From the IMG/VR virus record IMGVR_UViG_3300032093_000178, positions 1 to 54,729 of that record: DNA of 54,729 nucleotides; one strand, 5' to 3'. Below are positions 1-7,605 of the stretch, piece after piece (the first letter of the stretch is position 1; every line of letters starts with the position of its first letter). This DNA comes from a virus. Under the pieces are notes generated by a model. The model was given only the letters and a program-made list of their open reading frames with translations. It had not been told where the DNA came from and ran no database searches. The translations under genes and the position numbers were made by a program.

Positions 1-21
1 TCTTTCGGTGGTTCGGGCCAT
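1..21 (-). CDS. Start of a gene running off the left edge (partial)
   Basis: Only the first codons are inside the window. An ATG at 21 (reading M-A-R-T-T-E-R) has a GGGAAG purine stretch just upstream that could be its ribosome binding site. Another ATG at 29 in a different frame (M-G-R-W-P-E-P-P-K) is also open to the edge. A Bacteroidota-type promoter at 46-77 points at it. Too little is visible to assign a product, and a non-coding transcript cannot be excluded. Confidence 0.35.
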
Positions 22-45
22 CTTCCCATAAAAAAACAATTTGTA

Positions 46-77
46 CAAATATACGAAAAAATCCCCAAATTACCAAA
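46..77 (-). promoter_or_regulatory. Bacteroidota-type promoter (TTTG-N20-TATATTTG)
   Basis: Reading the minus strand, TTTG (77-74) is followed by exactly 20 bases and then TATATTTG (53-46). This matches both boxes of the primary sigma factor consensus of Bacteroides and Flavobacteria, TTTG and TAnnTTTG, at the usual spacing. It lies between the tmRNA 3' end and the left-edge gene. The same words TTTGGTAAT and TTCGTATATTT recur in the tmRNA promoter, so the two are near copies. Confidence 0.7.
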
Positions 78-101
78 TGTAAATTGAGGATTTTAAAAAA
101 A

Positions 102-488
102 TGGTGGAGATGAGGGGAATCGAACCCCTGTCTTACGAAGTAATCATAATACCAGTATATCACACGTTTAGGATAAAGTTTAATCTTATTCACTTTCCAA
201 AATAATTGGGGCCGTATGGTTAGTACAGCTTTCCACCAACCTATCAGTTTTTAAGAGCCGATAGGTAGAGCTCCTTTTTGTTCACTTCTTTTTTAAACCC
301 CATGAGTGATACGGGAGGTGATTAGGCTGCTACAGCTAAATCAGCACCCATGAATGACATTACATCATCAAAGGTCCAAGTAGATAATTCTACGTCAGTT
401 ATTGTTTTGTACAGATTTAAAGACATCTAGCACTTCTGTCTACGTGTGGTACTACCATTCTCATCGCAATCAAATCCATGGCATCCCC
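102..488 (-). ncRNA. ssrA: tmRNA (transfer-messenger RNA), phage-encoded
   Basis: A complete one-piece tmRNA of 387 nt. The 5' end (488) reads GGGGATG and the 3' end reads CATCTCC-A-CCA with the CCA encoded, so the two ends form a seven-pair acceptor stem with one G-U. The T arm is AGGGG-TTCGATT-CCCCT. The 5' part contains TGGATTTGAT, the counterpart of the conserved TGGATTCGAC of bacterial tmRNAs. An internal reading frame ends in ...L-A-V-A-A-stop, like known proteolysis tags. An A-rich stretch precedes it, as after pseudoknot 1 in E. coli tmRNA. Just beyond the CCA the minus strand has seven Ts, which may help end transcription. tmRNA with SmpB rescues stalled ribosomes and tags the unfinished protein for ClpXP. 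A Bacteroidota-type promoter lies immediately upstream. Confidence 0.93.
322..393 (-). other. tmRNA proteolysis-tag reading frame (resume codon inferred)
   Basis: The stop TAA is at 324-322 and the frame reads back through D-L-A-V-A-A. The most likely resume codon is GTA at 393-391, because AACAATAACTGAC just before it resembles the A-rich UAGUC context before the E. coli resume codon. That gives a 23-residue tag beginning V-E-L-S-T-W-T-F and ending G-A-D-L-A-V-A-A. The terminal A-A is the ClpX recognition feature. A resume codon at GGT (giving GADLAVAA, 8 residues) is the alternative. The stop is certain; the start is not. Confidence 0.6.
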
Positions 489-499
489 ATATAATTATG

Positions 500-531
500 T
501 AAATATACGAATAATAATTTAGATTACCAAA
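500..531 (-). promoter_or_regulatory. Bacteroidota-type promoter for tmRNA
   Basis: The minus strand has TTTG (531-528), 20 bases, then TATATTTA (507-500), one base off TAnnTTTG. It ends 11 bases before the mature tmRNA 5' end, which RNase P would generate. It shares TTTGGTAAT and TTCGTATATTT with the promoter at 46-77. Its upstream edge touches the stop codon region of the preceding structural gene. Confidence 0.65.
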
Positions 532-897
532 TTATTTTACTTTTGCGAACTGCAAAAGATTTGGAAGATATAATGAAAGTTTTGGCATGTTTTCCAAAAC
601 TAAAGAAATTGATTTTTTATTAGAATCCATAATGTCTTGAGGAGTTCCTGTAATTCTCCATTTAATAGATTGAACTTTATACAAACCATTTGATTCTATT
701 ACTTCCAAAAAATAACTATTTATTTCATATATAGTAGCATCCGAATCGTTTATTTTTTGTAAAAAAAATCGAGTAATATATCCAACCTCATAATCGTTTT
801 CTTCCGGAGTTGGAACATATGTTTGTATATCCAATTGTGAAATCTCATCGGTGGCCGTTGTTTTGGCTCTTACATATGTAATAATATCTATTGCCAT
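532..897 (-). CDS. Conserved phage structural protein, 121 aa, function unknown
   Basis: The start chosen is the ATG at 897 (M-A-I-D-I-I-T-Y), which shares one base with the stop of the hub gene (TAATG); a longer frame inside the hub gene is unlikely. The protein is mixed alpha/beta with no membrane segment. It has a central stretch I-T-R-F-F-L-Q-K followed by Y-E-I, then Y-K-V-Q-S-I-K-W-R-I-T-G, and it ends in M-P-x-L-S-L-Y-L-P-N-L-L-Q-F. I recall this layout (W-x-I-x-G in the middle, M/I-P-x-L near the end) from small unnamed proteins next to baseplate genes in T4-like phages of marine bacteria, but cannot give a function. Its coupling to the hub gene suggests a baseplate or virion role. 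It is the last structural gene before the tmRNA. Confidence 0.75.
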   Translation of the reverse strand: MAIDIITYVRAKTTATDEISQLDIQTYVPTPEENDYEVGYITRFFLQKINDSDATIYEINSYFLEVIESNGLYKVQSIKWRITGTPQDIMDSNKKSISLVLENMPKLSLYLPNLLQFAKVK

Positions 898-3608
898 TAT
901 GTTGATTTTATTTGTTGAAAGTATTGACCAGTAACGGTTGTGTACCAACTATTACCCTCAACGGTTTGTTCCATTTGAGTTATTTGAAAAAATCCAAAAT
1001 CTCTATATTTTTTAGGAATACCAATAATATTAAAAGTATCACCCCTTCTTAAACCACTTTTTCCTAAAATCTTAAATGTATATTTTATTGGAAGTGGATG
1101 TGATGTTTTTTCCGTACCACTATATGATTCAAAAGCGTTATTTTTTAAAACATCAAATAGTTGAGTATCATCACAACAATAAATTTTAAAGTTTTTATTG
1201 AATTCAGTAAATCCTGCGGTTGGTTTCAACGTCATTGGTACAATTATATTTGTATCTGGATTTGGTATAACATCAATTTTATTTAAATTGGTACTTAATG
1301 CAGTTTCCGCTATACTCTTAGCTTCAGCACTAACTTTGGCAAGTTCTTTTTTCAAATCTAATAATTTATCAGCTTCCGATATACCATTATTATATTTGTT
1401 TGATGTAATCGTACCACCCATTCTCGTTTCAGTATAAACAAGATTACCCGTAGCATCTTTATATGTATCGGTTGTATATGTTATTCCAGTACGGGCACCT
1501 CTTGTAGATGTAGTTTTAACTAAACTTGCCAATAATACATCAATTTCAGCTTGCACATCCGCGGGTTTACGCGATGGTGTTGCGGCAGTTTTTTTAGCGG
1601 TGCCGGTTACCGAGGTCTTTCTGTAATCAACCTCATCAAAAAATCTGTCTTTTGATTTACCAAATAGGCCTCCCATATCCAAACCATGTGAATCAGGGTT
1701 ACTTGAATAGTTTTCTCTTTTTAAAACAATTTGATTCGTCATTTCTTGTGGAATATCTATATCCAACGTTGCTTCCAAAAATACGGATTGCTCTCCAGAA
1801 TGAAAAAATTCTTTTACAATTCCTTTTTTATTGTTAAGATATCCTCTCCAGTTTTCATCGACTATTTGTAACTTAACACCATCTTCCATTGGTATTTCAA
1901 TAATTTGTAAATTCCAAAACGAATTTACTGCTGATGACATTTCATTACACAACTCAATTAACACATCTCTCATTGATTTGTTTGATGAGTTTTTTAATGC
2001 GTTTGCAAATACATTAAAATTTATATATAAGTTTTCCAATTTACCATAATACCCTGCTCTTTCATAAAATCCATTATAATATGCTCCAGGAGCTACAGTA
2101 CCTGGTATATCTACATCCTGTACGAAGGATATCAAGCTCGCCACATATTTACCGGTACTTCGATTAAACGCATATCCGTTTATACGATTATCAATAAAGT
2201 TTTTTGTTAAAACATCGTCAATACTTACGGGTGATGGATTACAATAATACTCATAAAAGTTTGGCATTTTTCCGGGTATTATCAATTTATTAGGCTTTGT
2301 AGAAAACATATTTGGAAATGCACCAATAAGCCCATAGTTGTTTACCCTACATGTAACAGATTTAGTTCCCATTTTATACGCCCATAACCCATTGTTTGCA
2401 TTAAGTATATCAAGTGCAACTCCAAAACGTATGTATCTATTTTCAGAAACTAATTTATCTTTTGGAACGGTCAATCCACCAACACTAAATTCTTTTTGTC
2501 CAAACAATTCTTTTATAGAAGTAATAAATGTATCTGCCAATGCATTAGCAACATCTTGTTGAACTTTATAATCAAAATTTAATAAATCAAACCAACCGTA
2601 TTCATCGGTACTATATACCTTTTCAATTATACCTTTAACTTCCGGTGTTTGTCTATTACCCGGTAATTTATTAAACATCCATTTATACCTTCTACCACCC
2701 ATAGTTTTAGCACGACCTGCACCAGTAGCTATCTCATCAATATCGTTTATCGAATACGTTTGTGTAGTAGGTACATTTGTAACCTGTTTAGTACCACTAT
2801 CCAATTCCATAATCGTATGCTGTCCTTGAAGAAATACCGGCAATCCAGGTGCACCTCTTAAATTAATGGTCAAATTAAATATATCATTTTCAGAAGTCAA
2901 AGAACCCCCTACTATAAATCCGTAAAACGCATCATAATCACCGTATGCAGTTATACGTTTGGTTTGTAATAAGGAGTAATCCAGTCCTACATCGGTTGCT
3001 TCAGATATAATTGTTCCAGGAGTAGAAGTATCTATTAATTCTGCGGTAGCTGCATCCGTGTTCCAACCATATTCAACAAATAGAGTATGCCCTGGTTCCA
3101 TCAAATATTCTTGCAACATTTCAGCTTGAGCAAGTGAAAAACATTTAACAGTCAATGTACAATGCCTTGATATTTGGTCTTTTCCTTCTTTTATTTCCAT
3201 AGCAGTTACCAATGGACCTGGTCTTAATACAAGGTCTCCCGTCCATGGTGTTAAGTAAGGATAAACGGCATTACCCATAAAATCCCTACCAAGCATACCA
3301 CTACTATATCTTCCCCCATATAAACTCGGAGTTTGATTTACCGCCGTAATTTGATTATTTGCATCTTTTGTAAATGAAAGATAATCTGAAAACATTGGTA
3401 CATCTGGATTTGAATAAAGTATCAATCCAAAATCGTTTTTATTTTTCGGAGTTCGTAATCTATCCGTTGCAGATATAATACGAACCCATGACACCAATTC
3501 CGATGAAGCCTGTGTTATATCTACAGCTCCGCCACTAGGTGCTTTACCCGATGTTTGTATGTTGTTATAGATACTGGTATCAATACTACCAAATACTGGA
3601 TATGACAT
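897..3608 (-). CDS. Baseplate hub protein (putative)
   Basis: 903 residues, soluble, no signal peptide. Residues about 100-260 form a beta-rich domain (G-D-L-V-L-R-P-G-P, then M-E-I-K-E-G, L-F-V-E-Y-G-W-N). A long middle domain follows, with a linker near 660-760 that is rich in K, T and A. The last 70 residues read G-L-R-R-G-D-T-F-N-I...F-G-F-F-Q-I-T-Q-M-E-Q-T-V-E-G-N-S-W. Such a closing beta-barrel with 'F.V..M.....G..W.T.V.G' is typical of hub proteins that sit under the tube of contractile tails (T4 gp27 and relatives). The place after tape measure, two baseplate genes and the LysM wedge protein fits. It is much longer than T4 gp27 (391 aa), so it may include extra domains. The exact T4 equivalent is uncertain. 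Confidence 0.55.
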   Translation of the reverse strand: MSYPVFGSIDTSIYNNIQTSGKAPSGGAVDITQASSELVSWVRIISATDRLRTPKNKNDFGLILYSNPDVPMFSDYLSFTKDANNQITAVNQTPSLYGGRYSSGMLGRDFMGNAVYPYLTPWTGDLVLRPGPLVTAMEIKEGKDQISRHCTLTVKCFSLAQAEMLQEYLMEPGHTLFVEYGWNTDAATAELIDTSTPGTIISEATDVGLDYSLLQTKRITAYGDYDAFYGFIVGGSLTSENDIFNLTINLRGAPGLPVFLQGQHTIMELDSGTKQVTNVPTTQTYSINDIDEIATGAGRAKTMGGRRYKWMFNKLPGNRQTPEVKGIIEKVYSTDEYGWFDLLNFDYKVQQDVANALADTFITSIKELFGQKEFSVGGLTVPKDKLVSENRYIRFGVALDILNANNGLWAYKMGTKSVTCRVNNYGLIGAFPNMFSTKPNKLIIPGKMPNFYEYYCNPSPVSIDDVLTKNFIDNRINGYAFNRSTGKYVASLISFVQDVDIPGTVAPGAYYNGFYERAGYYGKLENLYINFNVFANALKNSSNKSMRDVLIELCNEMSSAVNSFWNLQIIEIPMEDGVKLQIVDENWRGYLNNKKGIVKEFFHSGEQSVFLEATLDIDIPQEMTNQIVLKRENYSSNPDSHGLDMGGLFGKSKDRFFDEVDYRKTSVTGTAKKTAATPSRKPADVQAEIDVLLASLVKTTSTRGARTGITYTTDTYKDATGNLVYTETRMGGTITSNKYNNGISEADKLLDLKKELAKVSAEAKSIAETALSTNLNKIDVIPNPDTNIIVPMTLKPTAGFTEFNKNFKIYCCDDTQLFDVLKNNAFESYSGTEKTSHPLPIKYTFKILGKSGLRRGDTFNIIGIPKKYRDFGFFQITQMEQTVEGNSWYTTVTGQYFQQIKST

Positions 3609-3627
3609 ATTTTATATATTTTATTTT

Positions 3628-3912
3628 TTAGTAACCCAATTGAGAAAGTATGGCCTTATACGCTAATGGTATTCGTAATATTGTCCCATCAGGAAACCCA
3701 ATTGGAGCATTATGAATTTTGTTTGCAGCAGCTATAATCCACCATAAGTTTGAATCTTTGTAAAAAGTGTATGCCAATGAATCTAATCTATCACCAGTTT
3801 CCGTAGCAACATATATATCACTCGGTGATTCTGGAATATCTGGTAAGATTCTTGGCAAATAAACTTCTTTCCCGTCTATTGTTTGTTTTATTGAATTAGT
3901 TCTATATCTCAT
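3628..3912 (-). CDS. gp53: Baseplate wedge protein with LysM domain (gp53-like)
   Basis: 94 residues. Almost the whole protein is one LysM-like fold: V-A-T-E-T-G-D-R-L-D-S-L-A (residues about 35-47), then Y-K-D-S-N-L-W-W-I-I-A-A-A-N, then the closing strand F-P-D-G-T-I-L-R-I-P. This is the arrangement of T4 gp53 and of small LysM proteins of other contractile tails, which join baseplate wedges or hub to wedge. It lies between an unknown 567-residue protein and the hub gene, with short gaps on both sides, consistent with one baseplate operon. Confidence 0.75.
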   Translation of the reverse strand: MRYRTNSIKQTIDGKEVYLPRILPDIPESPSDIYVATETGDRLDSLAYTFYKDSNLWWIIAAANKIHNAPIGFPDGTILRIPLAYKAILSQLGY

Positions 3913-3923
3913 ATAATTAATTA

Positions 3924-5627
3924 TTATCTTTCTTTTGCGCTTGGATTTGCATAAATTTTGGCACGTGCTGCATCACCGGAACGTATCCCCCTTTGACGAT
4001 TGAATTCTGCTGGTGCAAATTTTGGATTCGCGTCATAAAAGAAAGGAAGAATATCTTTATTCCATTTTCCTTTTACCAGAGTTGGATTATTTTTCTTAAA
4101 GTTTGCGTAAGCTTCGGTGGCGGCAGACTTATTTGAATCGTTTATAAGCTTCCATATAGCAGGTTCGTTACCCTTTATTTGTTTTAAACGAGCTTGTACA
4201 TTACCCATAACCACTTGACTTGTTCCAGATTTTCCGCTTAGTCCTGCATTACTGTTAGTAGTAATGGATAAAGTTGTTACCGGGGGTTCGGATGGTGTTA
4301 TAGGTTGTGGGGGTGTTTTAATACTAAAAGTTCCGTTTGGTTGAATTGTAAATGTTCCACCCGCAGCTTCCAAATCGGTTTTGTATGCTGCCAACAGATT
4401 AACAAATGTAGAATTATAATCGATTCCAGCATCTAATTTACTTGCACCAGAATACCCTTTACCTATCTTTTCTAATGATTTTGCAATATCTCCAATTGTA
4501 ACATCTACAAAAAACGCCAATACGGCCGAAATTTTTTGAGCACCATCTTTTGGTACTTTGCTTAAGGCCTTTAATTCTTTTTTTGCTTTGTCATAATTTG
4601 CGTACACTTCTGGTTGAAATATTCTATCCAATCGTTCAATCCATATATTTTTTGATTTTTTATCTTCAAACCCCGATATAAAGCTTTCTAATTTTTGCTT
4701 AGTGGTTCGAGAATCGCCTAACATACGTGGTACATATCTGGTGTTATCTATTTTTTGTTTTTCTTCAATTGCCAGGCCGTACGCATCGACCATTATTCCT
4801 TGTTTTTGTACGTTATTAAATGTAAAATCTCTTTTAAGATTTAAGTTTAAAGAATTTTCCGGATCAGTTGAGCTATACTTATTGTTTTCAAGAAAAGTTT
4901 TATTAACAACATCCGTACTCTTATTATACCCATCATACTGCTTTTTATAAGGTACTATATTTTTTGCAATATAAGTTTTTGAAATCGCTGCTTCGGTTAG
5001 TGGTGTTATATTTGCAAGTGCAAGTGAAAATGGGTAGTGTGTTTTACCATTATGAACATGTGGCTTTCCTAGATGCAACGCAGGTCCTGTGTGGTAAAAG
5101 TCATGAAGCTTCTGACCAACAGTTTGCCATGCACCTACCGCGTTTCCAGCTATTTTAGATGTAATATCACCTTGTGCTATCAACTTATCTTTAGCGTTCT
5201 TAAATATTGGTTTAGTAGCATCGTATGTTGCAAAAGACGGTTTACCAATCAATGTGGTCAGACTTAACGCAAACGCATTTACAACTTTCACATCATCCGC
5301 AGCTAAACTGACGGTTGATGCTACTACTCTTCCCCCATTTAATGTAATTTGTGCAACCTTTCCTTCAACCGTTATTAATAATAATGTGTTATATACTAAT
5401 CCCGCTGTACCCGATAGTATTTTTTTATAAAAATCGCCTGCGGTTAAACGTTTTCCGGTATCTGGATCAATTAGTGTACCTCTATTTTGATAATAAAAAT
5501 CCGATGTAACTGAATATGAAACCGTTTTAGTTTCAATTACAGCCTTATCACCATTAGTAGTTGTTGGTGATTTGGTGGGTTTATCTCCTTTATTATTTTT
5601 TACGGGCTCCGTACTATATACACTCAT
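3924..5627 (-). CDS. Unknown baseplate-region protein, 567 aa
   Basis: I do not recognise this protein. It has a polar, disordered N-terminus rich in K, T and P (residues 1-35). A domain at about 60-230 contains T-L-L-L-I-T-V-E-G-K-V and a histidine-rich stretch G-K-P-H-V-H-N-G-K-T-H. A charged helical region follows at 260-390. A proline/threonine linker (K-T-P-P-Q-P-I-T-P-S-E-P-P-V) lies near residue 450, and the basic C-terminal part contains R-Q-R-G-I-R-S-G-D-A-A-R-A-K. The P/T linker suggests two independently folded parts. The position between a tube/baseplate protein and the gp53-like gene points to a baseplate component or a tail-associated enzyme; no catalytic motif is evident. Confidence 0.7.
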   Translation of the reverse strand: MSVYSTEPVKNNKGDKPTKSPTTTNGDKAVIETKTVSYSVTSDFYYQNRGTLIDPDTGKRLTAGDFYKKILSGTAGLVYNTLLLITVEGKVAQITLNGGRVVASTVSLAADDVKVVNAFALSLTTLIGKPSFATYDATKPIFKNAKDKLIAQGDITSKIAGNAVGAWQTVGQKLHDFYHTGPALHLGKPHVHNGKTHYPFSLALANITPLTEAAISKTYIAKNIVPYKKQYDGYNKSTDVVNKTFLENNKYSSTDPENSLNLNLKRDFTFNNVQKQGIMVDAYGLAIEEKQKIDNTRYVPRMLGDSRTTKQKLESFISGFEDKKSKNIWIERLDRIFQPEVYANYDKAKKELKALSKVPKDGAQKISAVLAFFVDVTIGDIAKSLEKIGKGYSGASKLDAGIDYNSTFVNLLAAYKTDLEAAGGTFTIQPNGTFSIKTPPQPITPSEPPVTTLSITTNSNAGLSGKSGTSQVVMGNVQARLKQIKGNEPAIWKLINDSNKSAATEAYANFKKNNPTLVKGKWNKDILPFFYDANPKFAPAEFNRQRGIRSGDAARAKIYANPSAKER

Positions 5628-5630
5628 CTA

Positions 5631-7586
5631 TTAAACTTTTGTATAGTTAGGTGGAACTGGTTTGCCGTTTTTATCTACACTATTAAATGTTGCAGGTAAT
5701 TCATATCCATATAGATTTGAACCTTCAATTGATTGTCTAGATTCCAGAAATTTAAGCGATACATCAATATCCATTATCATTGGAAGTTTATGATTTTTTG
5801 AAGTCAATCCAGTATCAATAAAAGCAGCAAATCCCCCAACATTTGGAATAGGTAACATTTGTGTACCATTTGCTATTTTTTCATTTAGTCCAATTTCCCA
5901 AGGACTATCCTGATTGATTGCAAACGAAAGCGTTTCAACAATCGCCGGTTTTGCAACATACAAATCACCTAATGTAAATTTAATAATAGGTGGTACAACC
6001 GCACCCGCTGCTCCTTTAAATCCTTGCGGCATCGTTAGTTTTCCTAAAAAATCAAGTTTTTTCCAAACGTTCATATGTTCAACTAGATTCAAAGAAAAAA
6101 CTTTAAAACTAAAAGTACATGTTCTTTCAACACTGTCATATGTGTAGAATGGAAATGGGTTTCCTATAAATTTATGCGATTCCCATGATGGTGTAAATGT
6201 TTCGGTAAAATCGGTTACGGTGCATCTAAATTGTACCGTTTGGTCTAATCCGATTGAATAAAATTTTAAAGCAATAAAATCAAAATTATCAAAAGACTTG
6301 TTTGTACCTACATCAATAACTTCAACACCAGAATAAATCGCATCATCTGAAAGATTTATTACATCACCTTTTGTTGATAACCCTCTACTGGTATCTCTGG
6401 AATTATCGACAACCGCTGTTTTGGTACTGTATGATTTCGGCTCTTTATTTAAAAAATTCAGTAGGTCTTCATCCGCTTGTTTTTGAGGTGTGGCGGGTGA
6501 AGATGCAGGTAATTTTATATTTGGGTCTGATTTTAGTTCTTCCGCTACTCTTTGTAAAAAAATTGCTTTAAGTGTAGTTTGTTCACTTAATGGTCTAATA
6601 GTTTCATAATCCGCGGATTTTCCATATGGATTATAACTTGACCAAGGAGTATCTTCTTTTCCTAATGGTGTTTTACCAGGAACTCCACCGGCAGCTTGTA
6701 ATTTATTTGCAGCGATTTTCTTTTTTGTTACAGCATTTACTCCCAAATTTATTAATGACCTTACGCCAGATTTTACAAGTCCGGATGCAATCCCAGCGAC
6801 AGTAGATTGAATAACCCCTCCCGTTTGAGATAATAAATTTTTATTTTCTTTTAAAAGATTTGCAAAGAATCCAGGAACTTTTGATGAATTTGCCAATGTT
6901 ATTATGGCCTTATCTCTATTATATTCTCTATTGAAATCGGTTGCCTTATTAGCACTGCCCGCCTTTCCTCTTTTTTGTAATTCGTCTGCAACTTTTGAAG
7001 GGACCATTGGCATTGGTAAAACCGAACCCAATACTCCACCGGCCACATTTACTGCCAATTGTGTTCCGAGTGCAGTTAAATCTGGTGCAGGTGGTCTTGC
7101 ATCTTTTCCTTTTTTACCGGCAAATAAATTATTAATATAATCATTTGCCATATTACCGGCCGCATTCGCAATAGTATCGGTAATACCAGAAAGACCATTG
7201 CTTAAATTCGCTTTTTGTTTAATATAACTTAAACTTGTTGTTCTTTTATTTAGAATTCTGAAAATATCACCACCATAAATCAAAGGTCTTGCAGTAATTG
7301 CAAATTGTTGTAACCCTACCTGTTCCTGTTCTACAAATGATTCACCTTCTCTAATACTAAACTTTTTTCTTCTTTCGTTTATTTTACCAATGAAATCAAA
7401 ACTTTTAATAACACCACCCAAAAGACTAGGGTTTGTGTTTTTATTAATTGCTCTTAATAAAAAATTCGAAGATTGTATAGGCAAATCTTTACTGTTCCTA
7501 ATAGAATATGCATCTTCAGCAGTTTTTCCAGTATTTGGACCTTCGGTTATTACTTTATTTTTAAATAATTCTTCTAAAGTTGGCAT
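5631..7586 (-). CDS. Baseplate / tail-tube-initiator protein (gp48/gp54-like, tentative)
   Basis: 651 residues. The N-terminal half is low in complexity, rich in A, G, N and K, with hydrophobic glycine-rich stretches (A-V-N-V-A-G-G-V-L-G-S-V-L near 180). The C-terminal half (about 420-651) is a beta-rich domain with F-I-A-L-K-F-Y-S-I-G, then T-F-T-P-S-W-E-S, then P-P-I-I-K-F-T-L-G-D-L-Y, I-V-E-T-L-S-F and P-W-E-I. The order 'phi-G-D-x-Y ... P-x-I-V-E-x-L ... W-E-I' is seen in proteins that cap the tube on the baseplate (T4 gp48 and gp54). The gene follows the tape measure gene, where such proteins are expected. The assignment rests on remembered family features. Confidence 0.5.
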   Translation of the reverse strand: MPTLEELFKNKVITEGPNTGKTAEDAYSIRNSKDLPIQSSNFLLRAINKNTNPSLLGGVIKSFDFIGKINERRKKFSIREGESFVEQEQVGLQQFAITARPLIYGGDIFRILNKRTTSLSYIKQKANLSNGLSGITDTIANAAGNMANDYINNLFAGKKGKDARPPAPDLTALGTQLAVNVAGGVLGSVLPMPMVPSKVADELQKRGKAGSANKATDFNREYNRDKAIITLANSSKVPGFFANLLKENKNLLSQTGGVIQSTVAGIASGLVKSGVRSLINLGVNAVTKKKIAANKLQAAGGVPGKTPLGKEDTPWSSYNPYGKSADYETIRPLSEQTTLKAIFLQRVAEELKSDPNIKLPASSPATPQKQADEDLLNFLNKEPKSYSTKTAVVDNSRDTSRGLSTKGDVINLSDDAIYSGVEVIDVGTNKSFDNFDFIALKFYSIGLDQTVQFRCTVTDFTETFTPSWESHKFIGNPFPFYTYDSVERTCTFSFKVFSLNLVEHMNVWKKLDFLGKLTMPQGFKGAAGAVVPPIIKFTLGDLYVAKPAIVETLSFAINQDSPWEIGLNEKIANGTQMLPIPNVGGFAAFIDTGLTSKNHKLPMIMDIDVSLKFLESRQSIEGSNLYGYELPATFNSVDKNGKPVPPNYTKV

Positions 7587-7605
7587 TATTTCTATTTATT
7601 TTTTC

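Noticed and set aside
102-135. A tRNA gene, suggested by the T arm and CCA end
   Set aside because: No anticodon arm or 5' half lies within tRNA distance. The matching 5' acceptor strand is 387 bases away and a tag frame lies between, so it is a tmRNA.
532-948. Longer version of the 121-residue protein starting inside the hub gene
   Set aside because: The extra 17 residues would overlap the end of the hub gene. The ATG at 897 overlaps the hub stop by one base, the usual coupled arrangement here.
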